Shown piece by piece: positions 21,091-30,744 of a stretch of 64,000 bases of DNA. Source of the DNA: Beroe forskalii (lineage: Eukaryota; Ctenophora; Nuda; Beroida; Beroidae). Each line of letters starts with the position of its first letter. Positions within the stretch are counted from its first letter, which is position 1. The position numbers were made by a program, and so were the translations under genes. The stretch is taken from positions 1,674,001 to 1,738,000 of the forward strand of contig WFMF01000004.1 of the NCBI GenBank assembly GCA_011033025.1, written 5' to 3'. The notes beneath the pieces were generated by a model. That model was given only the letters and a program-made list of their open reading frames with translations, was not told the origin of the DNA and ran no database searches.

Positions 21091-23332
21091 ATTGAGCTAA
21101 TTGCTGAATGTAGGCAAACTTTTCCTGGTACTTTGGACAGATGTCATGTTCTAGCGCTGAGTGACATCTGTTCACTGTACAGTTTGGACACTTGTATTGA
21201 GCCCTGTCGCCTGCTGATGCTATGAGGCAGTCTGAGAGCTCATGAGACTGTGAACATACGGGACATACCTTGCTATTCTTTGGGCACCATATTTTAGTGT
21301 GGTCAAATCCATGGCAGTTAAAGCATTGAGTAACAGATATTTTTGGCTTAAATATATCTACCTCATAGTGACTATTGACAAGGAATATGCCTTTTTCAAT
21401 AGCTAAGTTCCTGTCTTCTTCAGACTTGAATGTAATCATCACTGTGGGTCTTTTGTTTTTCCCTTTGTCAACAAATCTTTTTACAACAATTTGGTTGTTC
21501 CAGTTGAATTGTTGTTCTATTGATGTCTTCATATAATCATCTGTCAAATCAAAATCAACATCCCTCATTATACCTCGTATGTTTTTATTCTTAAGAACTG
21601 TTGCAGTTGTTTTGTTCTGTTTACCACAGTCAACTGAGAAAAATTCTGGCTTCCAATTCCTGACAATTTCTTCTGCAATTGCAGGAGTTTCCAATTCAAT
21701 AAGTAAGCTCCCATGTCTTGTTCTCTTGCAATGTACTATTTTGACTTTATTGAAGTGCCTGTTGAATTCTTTTTTAGTATCCTGAGCCTTTTTAACAAAT
21801 CTATCATAACACACAATATTATCAATTGCTATAGTTTTCTTGGCATCACACAGGTTTGATGCTCTTTTCTGTGGATCTAAAATATAGTTTCCAAAACCTG
21901 GTTTATTAACTTGAACATCTGACTTTTTGGGAACATGACTCTGTAAACCATTATTTATCATTTGCCTTTGTTTGGTAGGAAGATTTGGTTGGGGTGTTGA
22001 TGGTGGAGCAGTTATATCTGAATATAAGGAACAATTCAGGGCTTCACTTGAGCAGTGAGAACAGTTCCTTTGGCTTCCCTCGATTAAACATTCTGTGTCT
22101 GCCTTGATAGCTTTACAATTCTCTTCCATGTGCCTGTCCACAAACTTGATTTCTTTTACCAGATCCTCTTTGACACTGCTTGCATCATAAATTCTATCTG
22201 TCAGGTCTTCAACATTAATTTGATCAAGTTTACTAACTTTTGATAGTGCTTGATCAACTGATTGTGTCATTGCTGATAGAGTTGAGTCCATAGTTTTCTC
22301 TGATTCAATGAACTTCTTAGTAAGGTTATCAAAAACCTCAGCATAGCCATCATTCCTGTTGGTGATGTCAAGTGCCTCTAATTTTTCAGAGACTATACCT
22401 TCTAGCACAGAAGAGATATTTTCTATGCTATTATTTGAGATACTGTCAACAGCTGACTTGATAGTTTCAAAATCTTTCAGCACAGTTTTTTCCATTCCAC
22501 TGACTTTGTCAGATAACTTGTTGACAACATCTGGCAGACTTTCCTCGTTACCCCATGCCTCCATGGCATCAAGTCTTGCTGACAGTTTCTCAATGCTAGC
22601 AGAGAGTTGATTGACATCACTTGTGACATCATTAACCTTATCTGACATTGGTTTATTCTGAGATATGAGGCACTTGGGACAATATAAACAGACAAAACTA
22701 GGAGAATCTTGTAATGCATTAAATAATCCACGCTTCAAAGGCTTATTAGTACAGTGGTTATGAAAATAACTTGAGCAGCCAGAACATACAAGGCCTTCAC
22801 CAAGAGGGCCGTAACCACTTAGTACTTCTTTGGAGCAGGCTGCACAGGGGTAATCAATCGAATTTTGCTTAATAGCAAGTTTGTGTTTGCCATCATTTGA
22901 TTGCAAGTTCAAAAGCTGTGAGAAATCATTGTTAAAAACTGCAATAACATCCCCAGGAATAATCTTCTTGAAGTTAGCAATGTAGGTCTCACTAAAGCTT
23001 AGTATATCAATCATTTTGCTCACACCTAAGTTTTCAGGAACACAGAGATGAAAAACAGAAAGAACTGTCTTTGCTTGTGCAATACTGAGCAAGCTAAGAT
23101 TGATTGAATTGTTAGGCATGCCACCCCCCATAACACTTACAGTTTCATCACAAACAGCAGGAGAAGCATCTGAGGATAAGTCTTTGAGTTCATCACTTTG
23201 CATCACTACTTTAGTACAATCAAATTCATGGTCATTCTCCATAACATAGTCATTGCCTTGTTCATAGACCTGTAATGATGAACTAACCGAGGCCCCGATA
23301 CCCCCTTCCTTTACACTCTCCTCCTGCACCAT
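21080..23332 (-). CDS. LINE ORF1: PHD-like finger, coiled coil, CCHC knuckles
   Basis: The first ATG is at 23332 (residues MVQEESVKEGG); the open frame reaches 23350 only through a GTG. About 750 residues. A PHD/RING-like Cys-His cluster (CAACSKEV, CSGCSSYFHNHC, CLYCPKC) lies around residues 165-220, followed by a long heptad-rich region (about 230-410, for example IEKLSARLDAMEAW). An RRM-like segment comes next (about 520-660: VKIVHCKRTRHGSLLIELE, then FKSEEDRNLAIEKG). The C-terminal knuckles are CFNCHGFDHTKIWC, CPVCSQSHELSDC and CPNCTVNRCHSALEHDIC, the gag-like pattern of Jockey and I elements. It would bind the element RNA. Its stop overlaps the ORF2 start. Confidence 0.87.
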   Translation of the reverse strand: MVQEESVKEGGIGASVSSSLQVYEQGNDYVMENDHEFDCTKVVMQSDELKDLSSDASPAVCDETVSVMGGGMPNNSINLSLLSIAQAKTVLSVFHLCVPENLGVSKMIDILSFSETYIANFKKIIPGDVIAVFNNDFSQLLNLQSNDGKHKLAIKQNSIDYPCAACSKEVLSGYGPLGEGLVCSGCSSYFHNHCTNKPLKRGLFNALQDSPSFVCLYCPKCLISQNKPMSDKVNDVTSDVNQLSASIEKLSARLDAMEAWGNEESLPDVVNKLSDKVSGMEKTVLKDFETIKSAVDSISNNSIENISSVLEGIVSEKLEALDITNRNDGYAEVFDNLTKKFIESEKTMDSTLSAMTQSVDQALSKVSKLDQINVEDLTDRIYDASSVKEDLVKEIKFVDRHMEENCKAIKADTECLIEGSQRNCSHCSSEALNCSLYSDITAPPSTPQPNLPTKQRQMINNGLQSHVPKKSDVQVNKPGFGNYILDPQKRASNLCDAKKTIAIDNIVCYDRFVKKAQDTKKEFNRHFNKVKIVHCKRTRHGSLLIELETPAIAEEIVRNWKPEFFSVDCGKQNKTTATVLKNKNIRGIMRDVDFDLTDDYMKTSIEQQFNWNNQIVVKRFVDKGKNKRPTVMITFKSEEDRNLAIEKGIFLVNSHYEVDIFKPKISVTQCFNCHGFDHTKIWCPKNSKVCPVCSQSHELSDCLIASAGDRAQYKCPNCTVNRCHSALEHDICPKYQEKFAYIQQLAQYEL

Positions 23333-23395
23333 AGGCCCCCGGAATTCCACGGGTGAACACTGCCAGGCACAGGGGAGGTTGGTCTAGGGTTGTGG

Positions 23396-24530
23396 ATTTC
23401 AGGTTCCTCAGTTAGTTAATTTAATATCATTAGATAACAATAACAATGATACAGGTAACATGCAATAGTGTATATTTTATTACAAGTTCATTTTAACTTC
23501 TAGTGACAAAGTGGTATGAGGATGAAAAACTTGGGTTTGAGTTCTTGGAATCCACACCGATTGTCACCTGAGGTAATATAAACAACAGTTGATATTTTAC
23601 AGCAGTTACACAATGACTATATCAATGTCTTTATTTCAACTCTTAAATTTATGATCCAATTGATCAGGATGGCTAACATCCAAACGGAGATCCTGAAGAC
23701 GGAATAATTTTCCAAAACTGTCAGTAGATTAGCGTGGTTGTGTGAAAGGGTTCGATTCATATTCATCCATTCATTTCATTACAGAGTTTTACTGTTTCAT
23801 TGTATTGCCTGTGATAAAGATGGAGGATCCTTTAATTGATAAATAAAATAAATGGTTTTGATAAGCACATCAACACTGTTTTCATAAAACAGAGAGAAAA
23901 TTAACCATACTAAAGTAACATCTTCTTTGTAGAACAAATACAGTCATCTTTGTAGTAACATAACATAACATAACATAAGGATAATGGTATTTAACCATCA
24001 CTCTTCACATAGACGATTATCAAGAACAATAGATAACACTAATACGCACCATTGAACTCAGGTGTCTACTAAAGTAACAATCAAAAACTTATAGCAGGTT
24101 AATATGACCCTAGGAGTTGCAAAATTGTTACTTAATGGTAAAGTAATCTACATTCAAATTCAAATGTTGAGTATTGTTGGATCCCAAGTTGTCACCTGTA
24201 CTGATTTGTCACTGGGAGTGTAAATGATATATCACTTCTTTACTTCATGTTTACGACAGATTACTAATTTGATTTACTACAGACTCTACTGTACTGTTTG
24301 AAGTTTTGAGTTAGGGCCTAAGTACTTAGTCCAATAGTCCATCTCTCTGAATATTTTTTTTGTTGATTATTGATTTTAAGTTCAAGTAATATTTCCCCAA
24401 ATAAGTAACTTTCTCAGAAAAAGGGGAAACTCCAAAATTTCGAAAATCACAAATTTGGTATCATTTTGAAAAACATGAACTAACTCTACGTTGCGTCAGC
24501 TCATTTTTAAACACTAATATCCTTGTCTGA
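23396..24530. other. Non-coding sequence with diverged repeats
   Basis: A block at about 23660-23830 ('cggagatcctgaa', 'ggttgtgtgaa', 'ttcattacagagttttact') returns in diverged form at about 24750-25030. A 'taacataaca' short tandem run is at 23957-23980. No gene is recognised. Confidence 0.45.
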
Positions 24531-24547
24531 CGTTGACAGACCCACTC

Positions 24548-24581
24548 GAGAATCAGCGCCGCGCGCGCGGCGCTGATTCTC
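24548..24581. repeat. GC-rich perfect palindrome (34 bp)
   Basis: GAGAATCAGCGCCGCGC is followed by its exact reverse complement. More GC hairpins follow (AGCCGC-TTC-GCGGCT near 24612) in otherwise AT-rich DNA, up to about 24730. Confidence 0.88.
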
Positions 24582-24874
24582 ATCGAGCTAGCTGACGCGA
24601 CGCCAGCTCCAGCCGCTTCGCGGCTGGCGTCAGCGGGTCATACATCGTACGACAAATATCACTGTTTGCATTGCGCGCAGCGCGCGGCGCGTACGCACAC
24701 CTTTGCGGGTTTAGCTGCGCGGCGCGTACTTATACTACTGATAACGATCAAATTCGAGGATGATTAACATTCACACGGAGCTATCCTGAAAATATGGAAT
24801 CCTTAATTCCGAAACTGTCAATTGATTTGCATGGTTGTGTGAAATTTTTAAATTCATTCAATCCATTATCATTT

Positions 24875-24987
24875 CCCCTAACTTGCCCTAACCAGCGCCC
24901 TGGTTTCGCGCACGGAGTGCGCGGCGCGACGCCCCTGGTTAGGGGAACCCCTAACCAGGGGCGTAACCAGGGTCCTGGTTAGGGCAA
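24875..24987. mobile_element. 113-bp miniature relative of the 8.2-kb transposon
   Basis: It carries TTGCCCTAACCAG (24883) and CTGGTTAGGGCAA (24975-24987), nearly identical to the termini of the element at 8560-16808. It is flanked by ATTATCATTT at 24865-24874 and 24988-24997. Eight extra bases (CCCCTAAC) precede the left motif. Internal palindromes include CCCCTGGTTAGGGG. Confidence 0.78.
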
Positions 24988-24999
24988 ATTATCATTTTT

Positions 25000-25842
25000 G
25001 ATACAAGATTTTATTATTTTACTATTTGATACTGTTAATGCAATACCCCATCCATCATGAATATTTGGTGCTTTTCTCTTTGTTTCGATACACACAGATT
25101 CTATACCTTCACATGATCGCTATCTGTTGTTTAATGGGGTGACGCCTACAAGAAAACAACGCATGTAATTAGCTCATTAGGCCATGTATGATGTAACTGA
25201 ATACACACCCCAGTACAAATGACGTACGTGCACCTAGCGCTGCGTACATGATTCGTTGGTGCTGCTGTTATGCATGATTAACTCTCTTGTCGCAGTATTT
25301 TAATATAGTATATGAATGAGAGTTCTTACTCCTCTCTCTCTCTGCTGATTCTTGATGAAATACGCTCATCAATACAAATGAGAGTGTAACATGTAGAACG
25401 TTTCTCACAAGTGTATGTGTGATGTGTAGTAATATTATTCACTTCATGCTATCACAGCATGATCAGTAAATCATCACGGCCATTACTCTGCCTCTCACTT
25501 TTACATCATACATAACAGGTTTTTGATGACCAGCAATAGGTAATTACACGATTAATTAAGAATAAGCAATAAGGTTCATCTTAAATGAAGGATTGATGAA
25601 ATTCTTCTAGAAGGTTTCTTCACATTATATTCACAATACAAGTGATTATACCGTTTTCATAACGATTCATTATAGGGAAATTACATTTTATTTGTGGAAG
25701 ATCATACAAGGAAGATACAAGAAATTTGATATGAATATTAATTAGTTGTAAGAAGGGTTTCCATCTAGATATTATAAAGATAAGATAAAGCATGAAAGTG
25801 GAAAACTATTAAATTTGAATTTCTCTTTCGGATGCCTCTTAT
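25000..25842. other. AT-rich spacer upstream of UNC119; nothing recognised
   Basis: A short CTCT run at about 25331. No ORF or repeat that I can name. The missing 5' exon of UNC119 could lie here or further left, but I could not find it. Confidence 0.3.
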
Positions 25843-25847
25843 GGGGT

Positions 25848-26435
25848 TAGGAACGGAAGTTCGACACCTGGGAGTTCGACAACCCAGGAGTTAGACGCTC
25901 TCACTGCTTGTCGAACTTCCGGCCGTCAACAGACTGAAATCCGACAACCAGAAGTTCGACGCCCTTTTTAAGCTTCACTGAAAAGGAGTTCGCCTTTTGC
26001 ATTGAGTGCCCCTTTATACTAATCGTGATTACAGGCTTTGGTGAGACTTATATATATGTATCCATAGATCCAATCAGACAAGAAGTTATCATAATGGTTA
26101 TGTGGAAGTTGTAGTGGTGAAGGCGTTGAACTTTGAATCTCTTGCTTGGCGATGTGATGGAGTTCTCAGAAGGAGTAAGGAGGTGGCTGTGGGAAGTGAC
26201 TTTGGTGACGAGGTGTCCAGGTGGAGGTTGAGCTTCCCAGGGCACCCCTTGATGGGTTTGTGTCCCATATAACTCGGTACGTACCGCGATACGTACCGCG
26301 GTATGTACCGACTAGTTGGGGTCTAAGGGAAGGTGGGGAGCTTGTCGAACTTCCGGGCGTCAACAGACTGAAGTCCGACAGCCCTAAAGCTCGACAGTGT
26401 CTAACTTCTGAGTTTTCGAACTTCCGTCTCCCAAC
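25848..26435. mobile_element. MITE-like repeat with inverted ends upstream of UNC119 exons
   Basis: Left end near GGGTTAGGAACGGAAGTTCG; right end CGAACTTCCGTCTCCCAACC. Both sides abut CTCTTA, a possible 6-bp target duplication. It contains repeated 'gttcgac' boxes and two inverted blocks with 'cttccggccgtcaacagact'. Small 'cgtaccgcg' repeats lie at 26276-26310. Confidence 0.55.
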
Positions 26436-26505
26436 CCTCTTACGATTAGCATTGTCTTTATAATAAGCATTTTCCTCCCAGCAACAACTGTACTTCCCTT
26501 CGCAG

Positions 26506-27769
26506 ATTACCTGTGCCCGATCACAGCTAACGTCTACAAGATAGACTTCACCAAGTTTAAGATCCGTGACATGGAGTCAGGCGCCGTTCTCTTTGAGATA
26601 GTGAAGCCGGAGGACGCCACCCCGGTGGCGCCGGCCTCTACTGACGGTCTCAACGAGTCCTCCTCGACCCTGCCGGCCGACCCTAACGCCGGCCGCTACG
26701 TCAGATACGAGTTCCCGCCCGAATTCCTCAAGCTGCGGCAAATTGGCGCCACGTAAGTGTGACATTTGATACGATAGGTCAGGAGAGATGAGTGTAATAT
26801 GATACTTAAATGGGTAGTAGTGGTTTATTGCTCACCGATTGTATAGGATAGGGGCAGTCTTAATTACATTAACTGGTAAACTGATGCTCAGTTATGTATG
26901 TAAGTATGTATAGGCGGTAATTTTATACCGCTATACAAACATACAGGTACCTACTACTTCATAAACTTATAGCCTTGATTTGGACATGCTGCAAGCTGCA
27001 TTATACATTTGTACAGCTCTGAAATTTAGGGAGCGGTTTAGGGGCACTTAATATTAATTCTTGAGACGATGCATATTGCATCTCCTATTATGCCTCACAT
27101 TATGTAGCCTTCCACCTTTCCACTGTCGAGTTTACGATCGGGGACAAGCCGGTCAACAGTTTTAGAATGGTGGAGCGGCATTACTTCAAGGACCAGGTCA
27201 TCAAGAGCTTCGACTTCGACTTCGGCTTCTGTATGCCGAGTAGTATGAACACCTGCGAACACATCTACGACTTACCACCCTTCACGCCAGAACTAAGTGA
27301 GTTTTGATGGCTGATTATCGATGCCGTGGCAAAGTCATCACTTGTAAATTGAAACTATTCGTTGTTAAGGACAAAATTCCATTTTTGCAGTGCTATTATC
27401 AGTAATCCATGTACCATCTCTGTTTTCTCAATTAGTGATTGCCAATTGGTAAAGTGCTACGAAAAGGTCTTCTGAATTCACGGCAGAATTGACTTTACGG
27501 CGCTAATTACACGCGCGCACTCTGACAGCGCGCACAAAATGTCCGTTTAACTGACACGTTACCAGGATATGATTTGACGAACTTTCCACTTTCGTCTCAC
27601 GATGATTTATGTTTTGGCGAGATCATCATCGTGACAACAAATTTAAATTATTTCAGTGCGAGACATGGTGCAGAACCCGTTCCAAACGAAATCAGACAGT
27701 TTCTACTTTGTGGATGGGAAGTTAATCATGCACAATAAGGCTGACTATGCCTACAATGCTGGGATGTAG
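26506..27769 (+). CDS. UNC119: UNC119 lipid-binding chaperone (three 3' exons; 5' exon not found)
   Basis: UNC119 proteins bind myristoylated cargo (for example transducin alpha and ciliary proteins) in an immunoglobulin-like beta-sandwich and release it on ARL3-GTP binding. Exons here: 26506-26752, about 27124-27296 and 27657-27769. The protein reads [20 protein letters not shown], then [57 protein letters not shown], and ends [20 protein letters not shown]. These are the hallmark blocks of UNC119, and the C-terminal end is at the usual place. The N-terminal Ser/Gly-rich exon is missing from what I can identify. The acceptor of the second exon is not AG (see findings). An AATAAA follows at 27816. 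Confidence 0.93.
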
Positions 27770-27815
27770 TGGATTTTCATGTGATTTGTTGTCCTGCTAG
27801 CAGGAATAACCCCAG

Positions 27816-27821
27816 AATAAA
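27816..27821 (+). terminator. Poly(A) signal AATAAA of UNC119
   Basis: Canonical hexamer 47 nt after the TAG stop of UNC119. Confidence 0.7.
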
Positions 27822-27824
27822 TCA

Positions 27825-28545
27825 AGAGCAACTTCTGATCATTGATTTGCCGGACACCAACCCCATGTAATTAATGTAATTAATAATTAAATTATTTCCT
27901 TTTCAAAGTCCATTCTGATAAACTTACGCCGTTACATTTGCCATTTTCGGAACTGATCTTTCCAATTCGTAATCACAACTATCAACGGTGATTATGTTTT
28001 CTTGATATAAAATGGATGCTTGATAATCTGAATTTTCTGCCGAATTGCTCGGAAAAGAGATGGCCCGGCCACATTCCTCATATAATTCCCAATTTAAAGA
28101 CCCACTGTTACCCTTCCCTTCCATGGGCTTCTCTCCCGACAGTTTTGATAATACATTGCAGTTTCTTGATATTTTGTTATGTATTCAGTCATTATTTAAA
28201 TTTTGTACAGTCAATTAAATCTCCCATTTCCTGGTGAAAGTAAAATAGAAATATTAAAACCTTCACATATTAAGGTGGATAATACTGCTTTTCAATAATA
28301 TAAAAATTTAAACTGTTCATACTGTTTAGAACTATTGGTCTAATACAAAATCTGAGATAACTCCCTTAAAACAGACATGGAACGCAGTATCTCGAAAATC
28401 AGATTTACGTTAATTATGCAACCATGGGTACCATAACTTGCACGGCATACTAAGCGCTGTCAATGTGACTTGCTCAGCGTATACAATAAACTTTAAAATA
28501 AATTATGAATAACCAAAGTGTCTCTCATTGTAAACGCCTGTATAT
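27825..28545. other. Intergenic region between convergent genes
   Basis: Holds the 3' flanks of UNC119 (plus) and of the minus-strand gene ending at 28546. AT-rich; no further gene or named repeat seen. Confidence 0.4.
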
Positions 28546-29412
28546 TTAGCTGGGACTGGAGAGGGAGAGGTTCTCTGGGGAAGAGTCGAGTGAGTAAGCG
28601 AAGGGTTGGAAGGGCTGAGCGTTGACATTCAGCTGGTCGTAGAGGTCCTGGGAGCTAGGCGGAGTGAAGACTGGGGGCGGGAAGAATCCGTTCTGGAGGG
28701 CTGGGGTCATGGGGCGGAACCCTGGCTGCTGAGGATGGTAGGAGTTGCTGTTAGGATGCTTGGAAGTGTTGCCGTTAGAGAAGGAGTTGCCGTTGGTGGT
28801 TCTCACTCGCTGAGATGTCGTGGTAGAGGGAGGACTGATGGTCTTCATGTAGGGCATGGTGCCAGGACCTTGGCTGAGCGCTGACTTGAGAGCCGTGATG
28901 TCAGGGTGATGTCCATTGAAGCGTTGGTAGCTGTCCTGAGTGATCATGTAGGAGGGGTAGGGCTTCCCGTTGGTCATGTGGTGGGAGGACCCGTTGAAGT
29001 GGTTGTTGTTCCCGTTGCTCCGGTTGCTGTGGTAGTTCCTCCTGTGGTGTCTGTTCCTCCGGTTAGGGTTGAGAGCCGCGTAGTCGTAGAGCACAGCTTT
29101 GAGCAGGGAGTCTGTGGTAGCAGAGCTGCCCAGCCTGGCCAGAGCGTCCTTAGCCAGGGAGATCTGGTAGCCCAGCTTCACTGCGTACTTGAGGAAGGGG
29201 TGGTCCTCCTGAATGGACTCCCGACACTCCTGGTCCGGGACTGAGGCAGGTTCTTCCTCCCCCTCCGAGTGGTCTCTGCTCTCCCCTCCTGCCTCCCCCT
29301 CCCAGTGGTCCCCTCCTGCCTCCCCCTCCGACTTCTTCTGCTGCGCTGCCAGCTCCTCCAGCTGGTTGTAGAAGTAGGAAGTGGACTCGTCTGCTACCAG
29401 GGAAGAGTTCAT
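28546..29412 (-). CDS. Single-exon protein with UBA/CUE-like helical domain, 288 aa
   Basis: I chose ATG 29412 (MNSSLVADESTSYFYNQLEEL; context ACC-ATG-A). The frame stays open further upstream only through a minisatellite and a TTG. After an acidic Gly/Glu-rich segment comes HPFLKYAVKLGYQISLAKDA followed by LARLGSSATTDSLLKAVLYD. This three-helix pattern ('xLGYxxxxxxxALxxLG...TxxxLLxxL') resembles the UBA/CUE-like N-terminal domain of ZC3H12 (Regnase), N4BP1 and KHNYN proteins. No NYN nuclease domain is present. The remainder is Asn/His/Ser/Pro-rich and probably disordered. It has its own TATA box. Function unknown. Confidence 0.72.
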   Translation of the reverse strand: MNSSLVADESTSYFYNQLEELAAQQKKSEGEAGGDHWEGEAGGESRDHSEGEEEPASVPDQECRESIQEDHPFLKYAVKLGYQISLAKDALARLGSSATTDSLLKAVLYDYAALNPNRRNRHHRRNYHSNRSNGNNNHFNGSSHHMTNGKPYPSYMITQDSYQRFNGHHPDITALKSALSQGPGTMPYMKTISPPSTTTSQRVRTTNGNSFSNGNTSKHPNSNSYHPQQPGFRPMTPALQNGFFPPPVFTPPSSQDLYDQLNVNAQPFQPFAYSLDSSPENLSLSSPS

Positions 29413-29415
29413 GGT

Positions 29416-29545
29416 AGAGGGTAGGAAGCTGGTAGGTTGTTGTAGCTGGTAGAGGGTAGGAAGCTGGTAGAGGGTAGGAAGCTGGTAGGTTGTTGTAGCT
29501 GGTAGAGGGTAGGAAGCTGGTAGGTGTTTTGTAGAAGCTGGTAGA
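29416..29545. repeat. Minisatellite in 5' UTR of the single-exon gene
   Basis: Repeats of 'gtagggtaggaagctggta' and 'ttgttgtagctggtagag' with mixed order. They lie between the inferred transcription start and ATG 29412. Confidence 0.75.
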
Positions 29546-29620
29546 TGTGTTGAAGAGAGTTGTGGATTCTGCAGTAGTAGTAGTTGCAATGAAACTGAGG
29601 TGATGGTGAGTTGGTGGTAG

Positions 29621-29634
29621 GTCCCCTATTTATA
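29621..29634 (-). promoter_or_regulatory. TATA box (TATAAATAG) for the single-exon gene
   Basis: On the minus strand TATAAATAGGGGAC begins at 29634. An initiator-like TCAGTT lies at 29598-29593, about 36-38 nt downstream. The ATG follows about 185 nt later. Confidence 0.65.
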
Positions 29635-29639
29635 CTGAG

Positions 29640-30330
29640 TCCATGGAATGCTAATTAGGTAACTTGAAGGCAGGTGTGATCGCTTGAGTCTGGATAGTTT
29701 TGCAGTTAGACAGCAAATTCCCGGCTAATGAGGTCTCACCACCGGCGTGTTATCCTGATTGGCATGAGAATGAGACGCACGTTAATGAGACTGATCATCC
29801 AGTTAGAATACACTCATTAGACCTCCCCATGTAATTAGCTGGGAAGTCATGCAGATTGCTTGAGAATCCAGCATTGAGCTACCTTCCTAGTCCCGGGCAA
29901 GGGAAACTTGATGTCTGATGAGACAATCACATTGAGTATGAGGTCCGTGACAGGTCAATTTCTTCATTATTCACTGCATCAATTATACACGGGTTCAATA
30001 TCACAGCTTATTCTGATTACAGTTTACATGATGATTATATCATCGCATCCGACGCGGACGACCAAAACGAGTATAAGAAGCATTCGGCTTTTTGATTCTT
30101 GAAGCATTCTAAGTTCAATACACACCTTCAAATTGACACATTACCTAGCAAAATGATTAATGCTGACTAACTTATTCTATCAGTTATAAGATCAGTTTCT
30201 CTATCGGAATTCGCCACTTGAGCTGCCGCCTTAGGGTTACTCAATAGAGCGGTAGCAGTAGGGATGATGTTGTGAGCAAACATCCGTACAGATTTACAGA
30301 AACTGTAGTAATCCCTGGTGAGGCACTAGG
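29640..30330. other. Upstream/intergenic sequence
   Basis: Upstream region of the single-exon gene and downstream region of the next minus-strand gene. No additional gene recognised. Confidence 0.35.
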
Positions 30331-30335
30331 CCCTG

Positions 30336-30341
30336 TTTATT
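30336..30341 (-). terminator. AATAAA overlapping the stop codon
   Basis: Minus-strand CAATAAACAGG: the TAA stop is the middle of the poly(A) hexamer AATAAA. Confidence 0.6.
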
Positions 30342-30738
30342 GAGGAAGTTGGGGAGGATATGCAGGGTTGGAAGGGTAGTTCACATCACCCGCATACCCA
30401 GGAGGTGGGTATGCAGGAGGTGGGTAGGGAGCCTGAGGTGGGTAGGGAGCCTGTGGTGGGTAGGGGCCGGCAGGCCCCCCTGGAGGGTAGGAGGAAGGAG
30501 GAGGGTAGGTGGATGGCGGATAGGTGTTTGGGGGATGAGCAGGAGGATAGGTAGAACTAGGTGGGTAGGTGGATGGAGGGTAAGCTTTGGGGGCGTGAAC
30601 TGTGGCAATTACTGGCTGCTGACACCGTCTCTGCTGTTCACACTTTCTCTTCTTCAGATACCAAAACACTGCCACGGCTGCCACACACAGTCCGATAGCT
30701 GCAGCTAACACTCCGACAAACCTTCCAAAGCCCATGAA
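30337..30738 (-). CDS. Terminal exon of single-pass membrane protein with Pro/Tyr-rich tail (Shisa/CYYR1-like shape)
   Basis: The acceptor (TTTCCCCAG) ends at 30739 and the exon begins FMGFGRFVGVLAAAIG. The transmembrane helix is FVGVLAAAIGLCVAAVAVFW, followed by basic KKRKC, then a cytoplasmic tail of about 85 residues of repeated YPPSTYPP and APYPPQ blocks with PPAY and PPGY (WW-domain ligands). Stop TAA at 30339-30337. Type I membrane proteins of the Shisa, CYYR1 and WBP1/VOPP1 families have this tail, with a Cys-rich ectodomain in upstream exons. I did not find those exons. The signal-peptide exon at 62937-63006 is on the same strand but its phase (1) does not join this exon (phase 0), so at least one exon must lie between. 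Confidence 0.72.
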   Translation of the reverse strand, partial: FMGFGRFVGVLAAAIGLCVAAVAVFWYLKKRKCEQQRRCQQPVIATVHAPKAYPPSTYPPSSTYPPAHPPNTYPPSTYPPPSSYPPGGPAGPYPPQAPYPPQAPYPPPAYPPPGYAGDVNYPSNPAYPPQLPQ

Positions 30739-30744
30739 CTGGGG

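Larger units (their letters stand above)
17203..23395 (-). mobile_element. Second LINE (Jockey/I-group type), both ORFs open
   Basis: A minus-strand element of about 6.2 kb. The 3' end probably lies at the short (TTAA)n run at about 17203-17220 and the 5' end near 23395; both borders are estimates. ORF1 (with CCHC-type fingers) and ORF2 (endonuclease and reverse transcriptase) are uninterrupted and overlap by about 11 nt. This is the only mobile element in the window that looks potentially competent. Confidence 0.82.

Noticed and set aside
23332..23350. GTG start of the second LINE ORF1 at 23350
   Set aside because: An ATG seven codons in (23332) is the more likely start in a eukaryote.
28606..29244. 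Plus-strand ORFs opposite the single-exon gene
   Set aside because: Shadow frames of the minus-strand coding sequence; no domains.
29412..29589. N-terminal extension of the UBA-like protein (LPTLYQL repeats)
   Set aside because: No ATG; it starts at TTG and runs through a minisatellite, most likely 5' UTR.
30340..30708. Plus-strand Trp/Arg/Gly-rich ORF
   Set aside because: Complement of the Pro/Tyr-rich tail codons.
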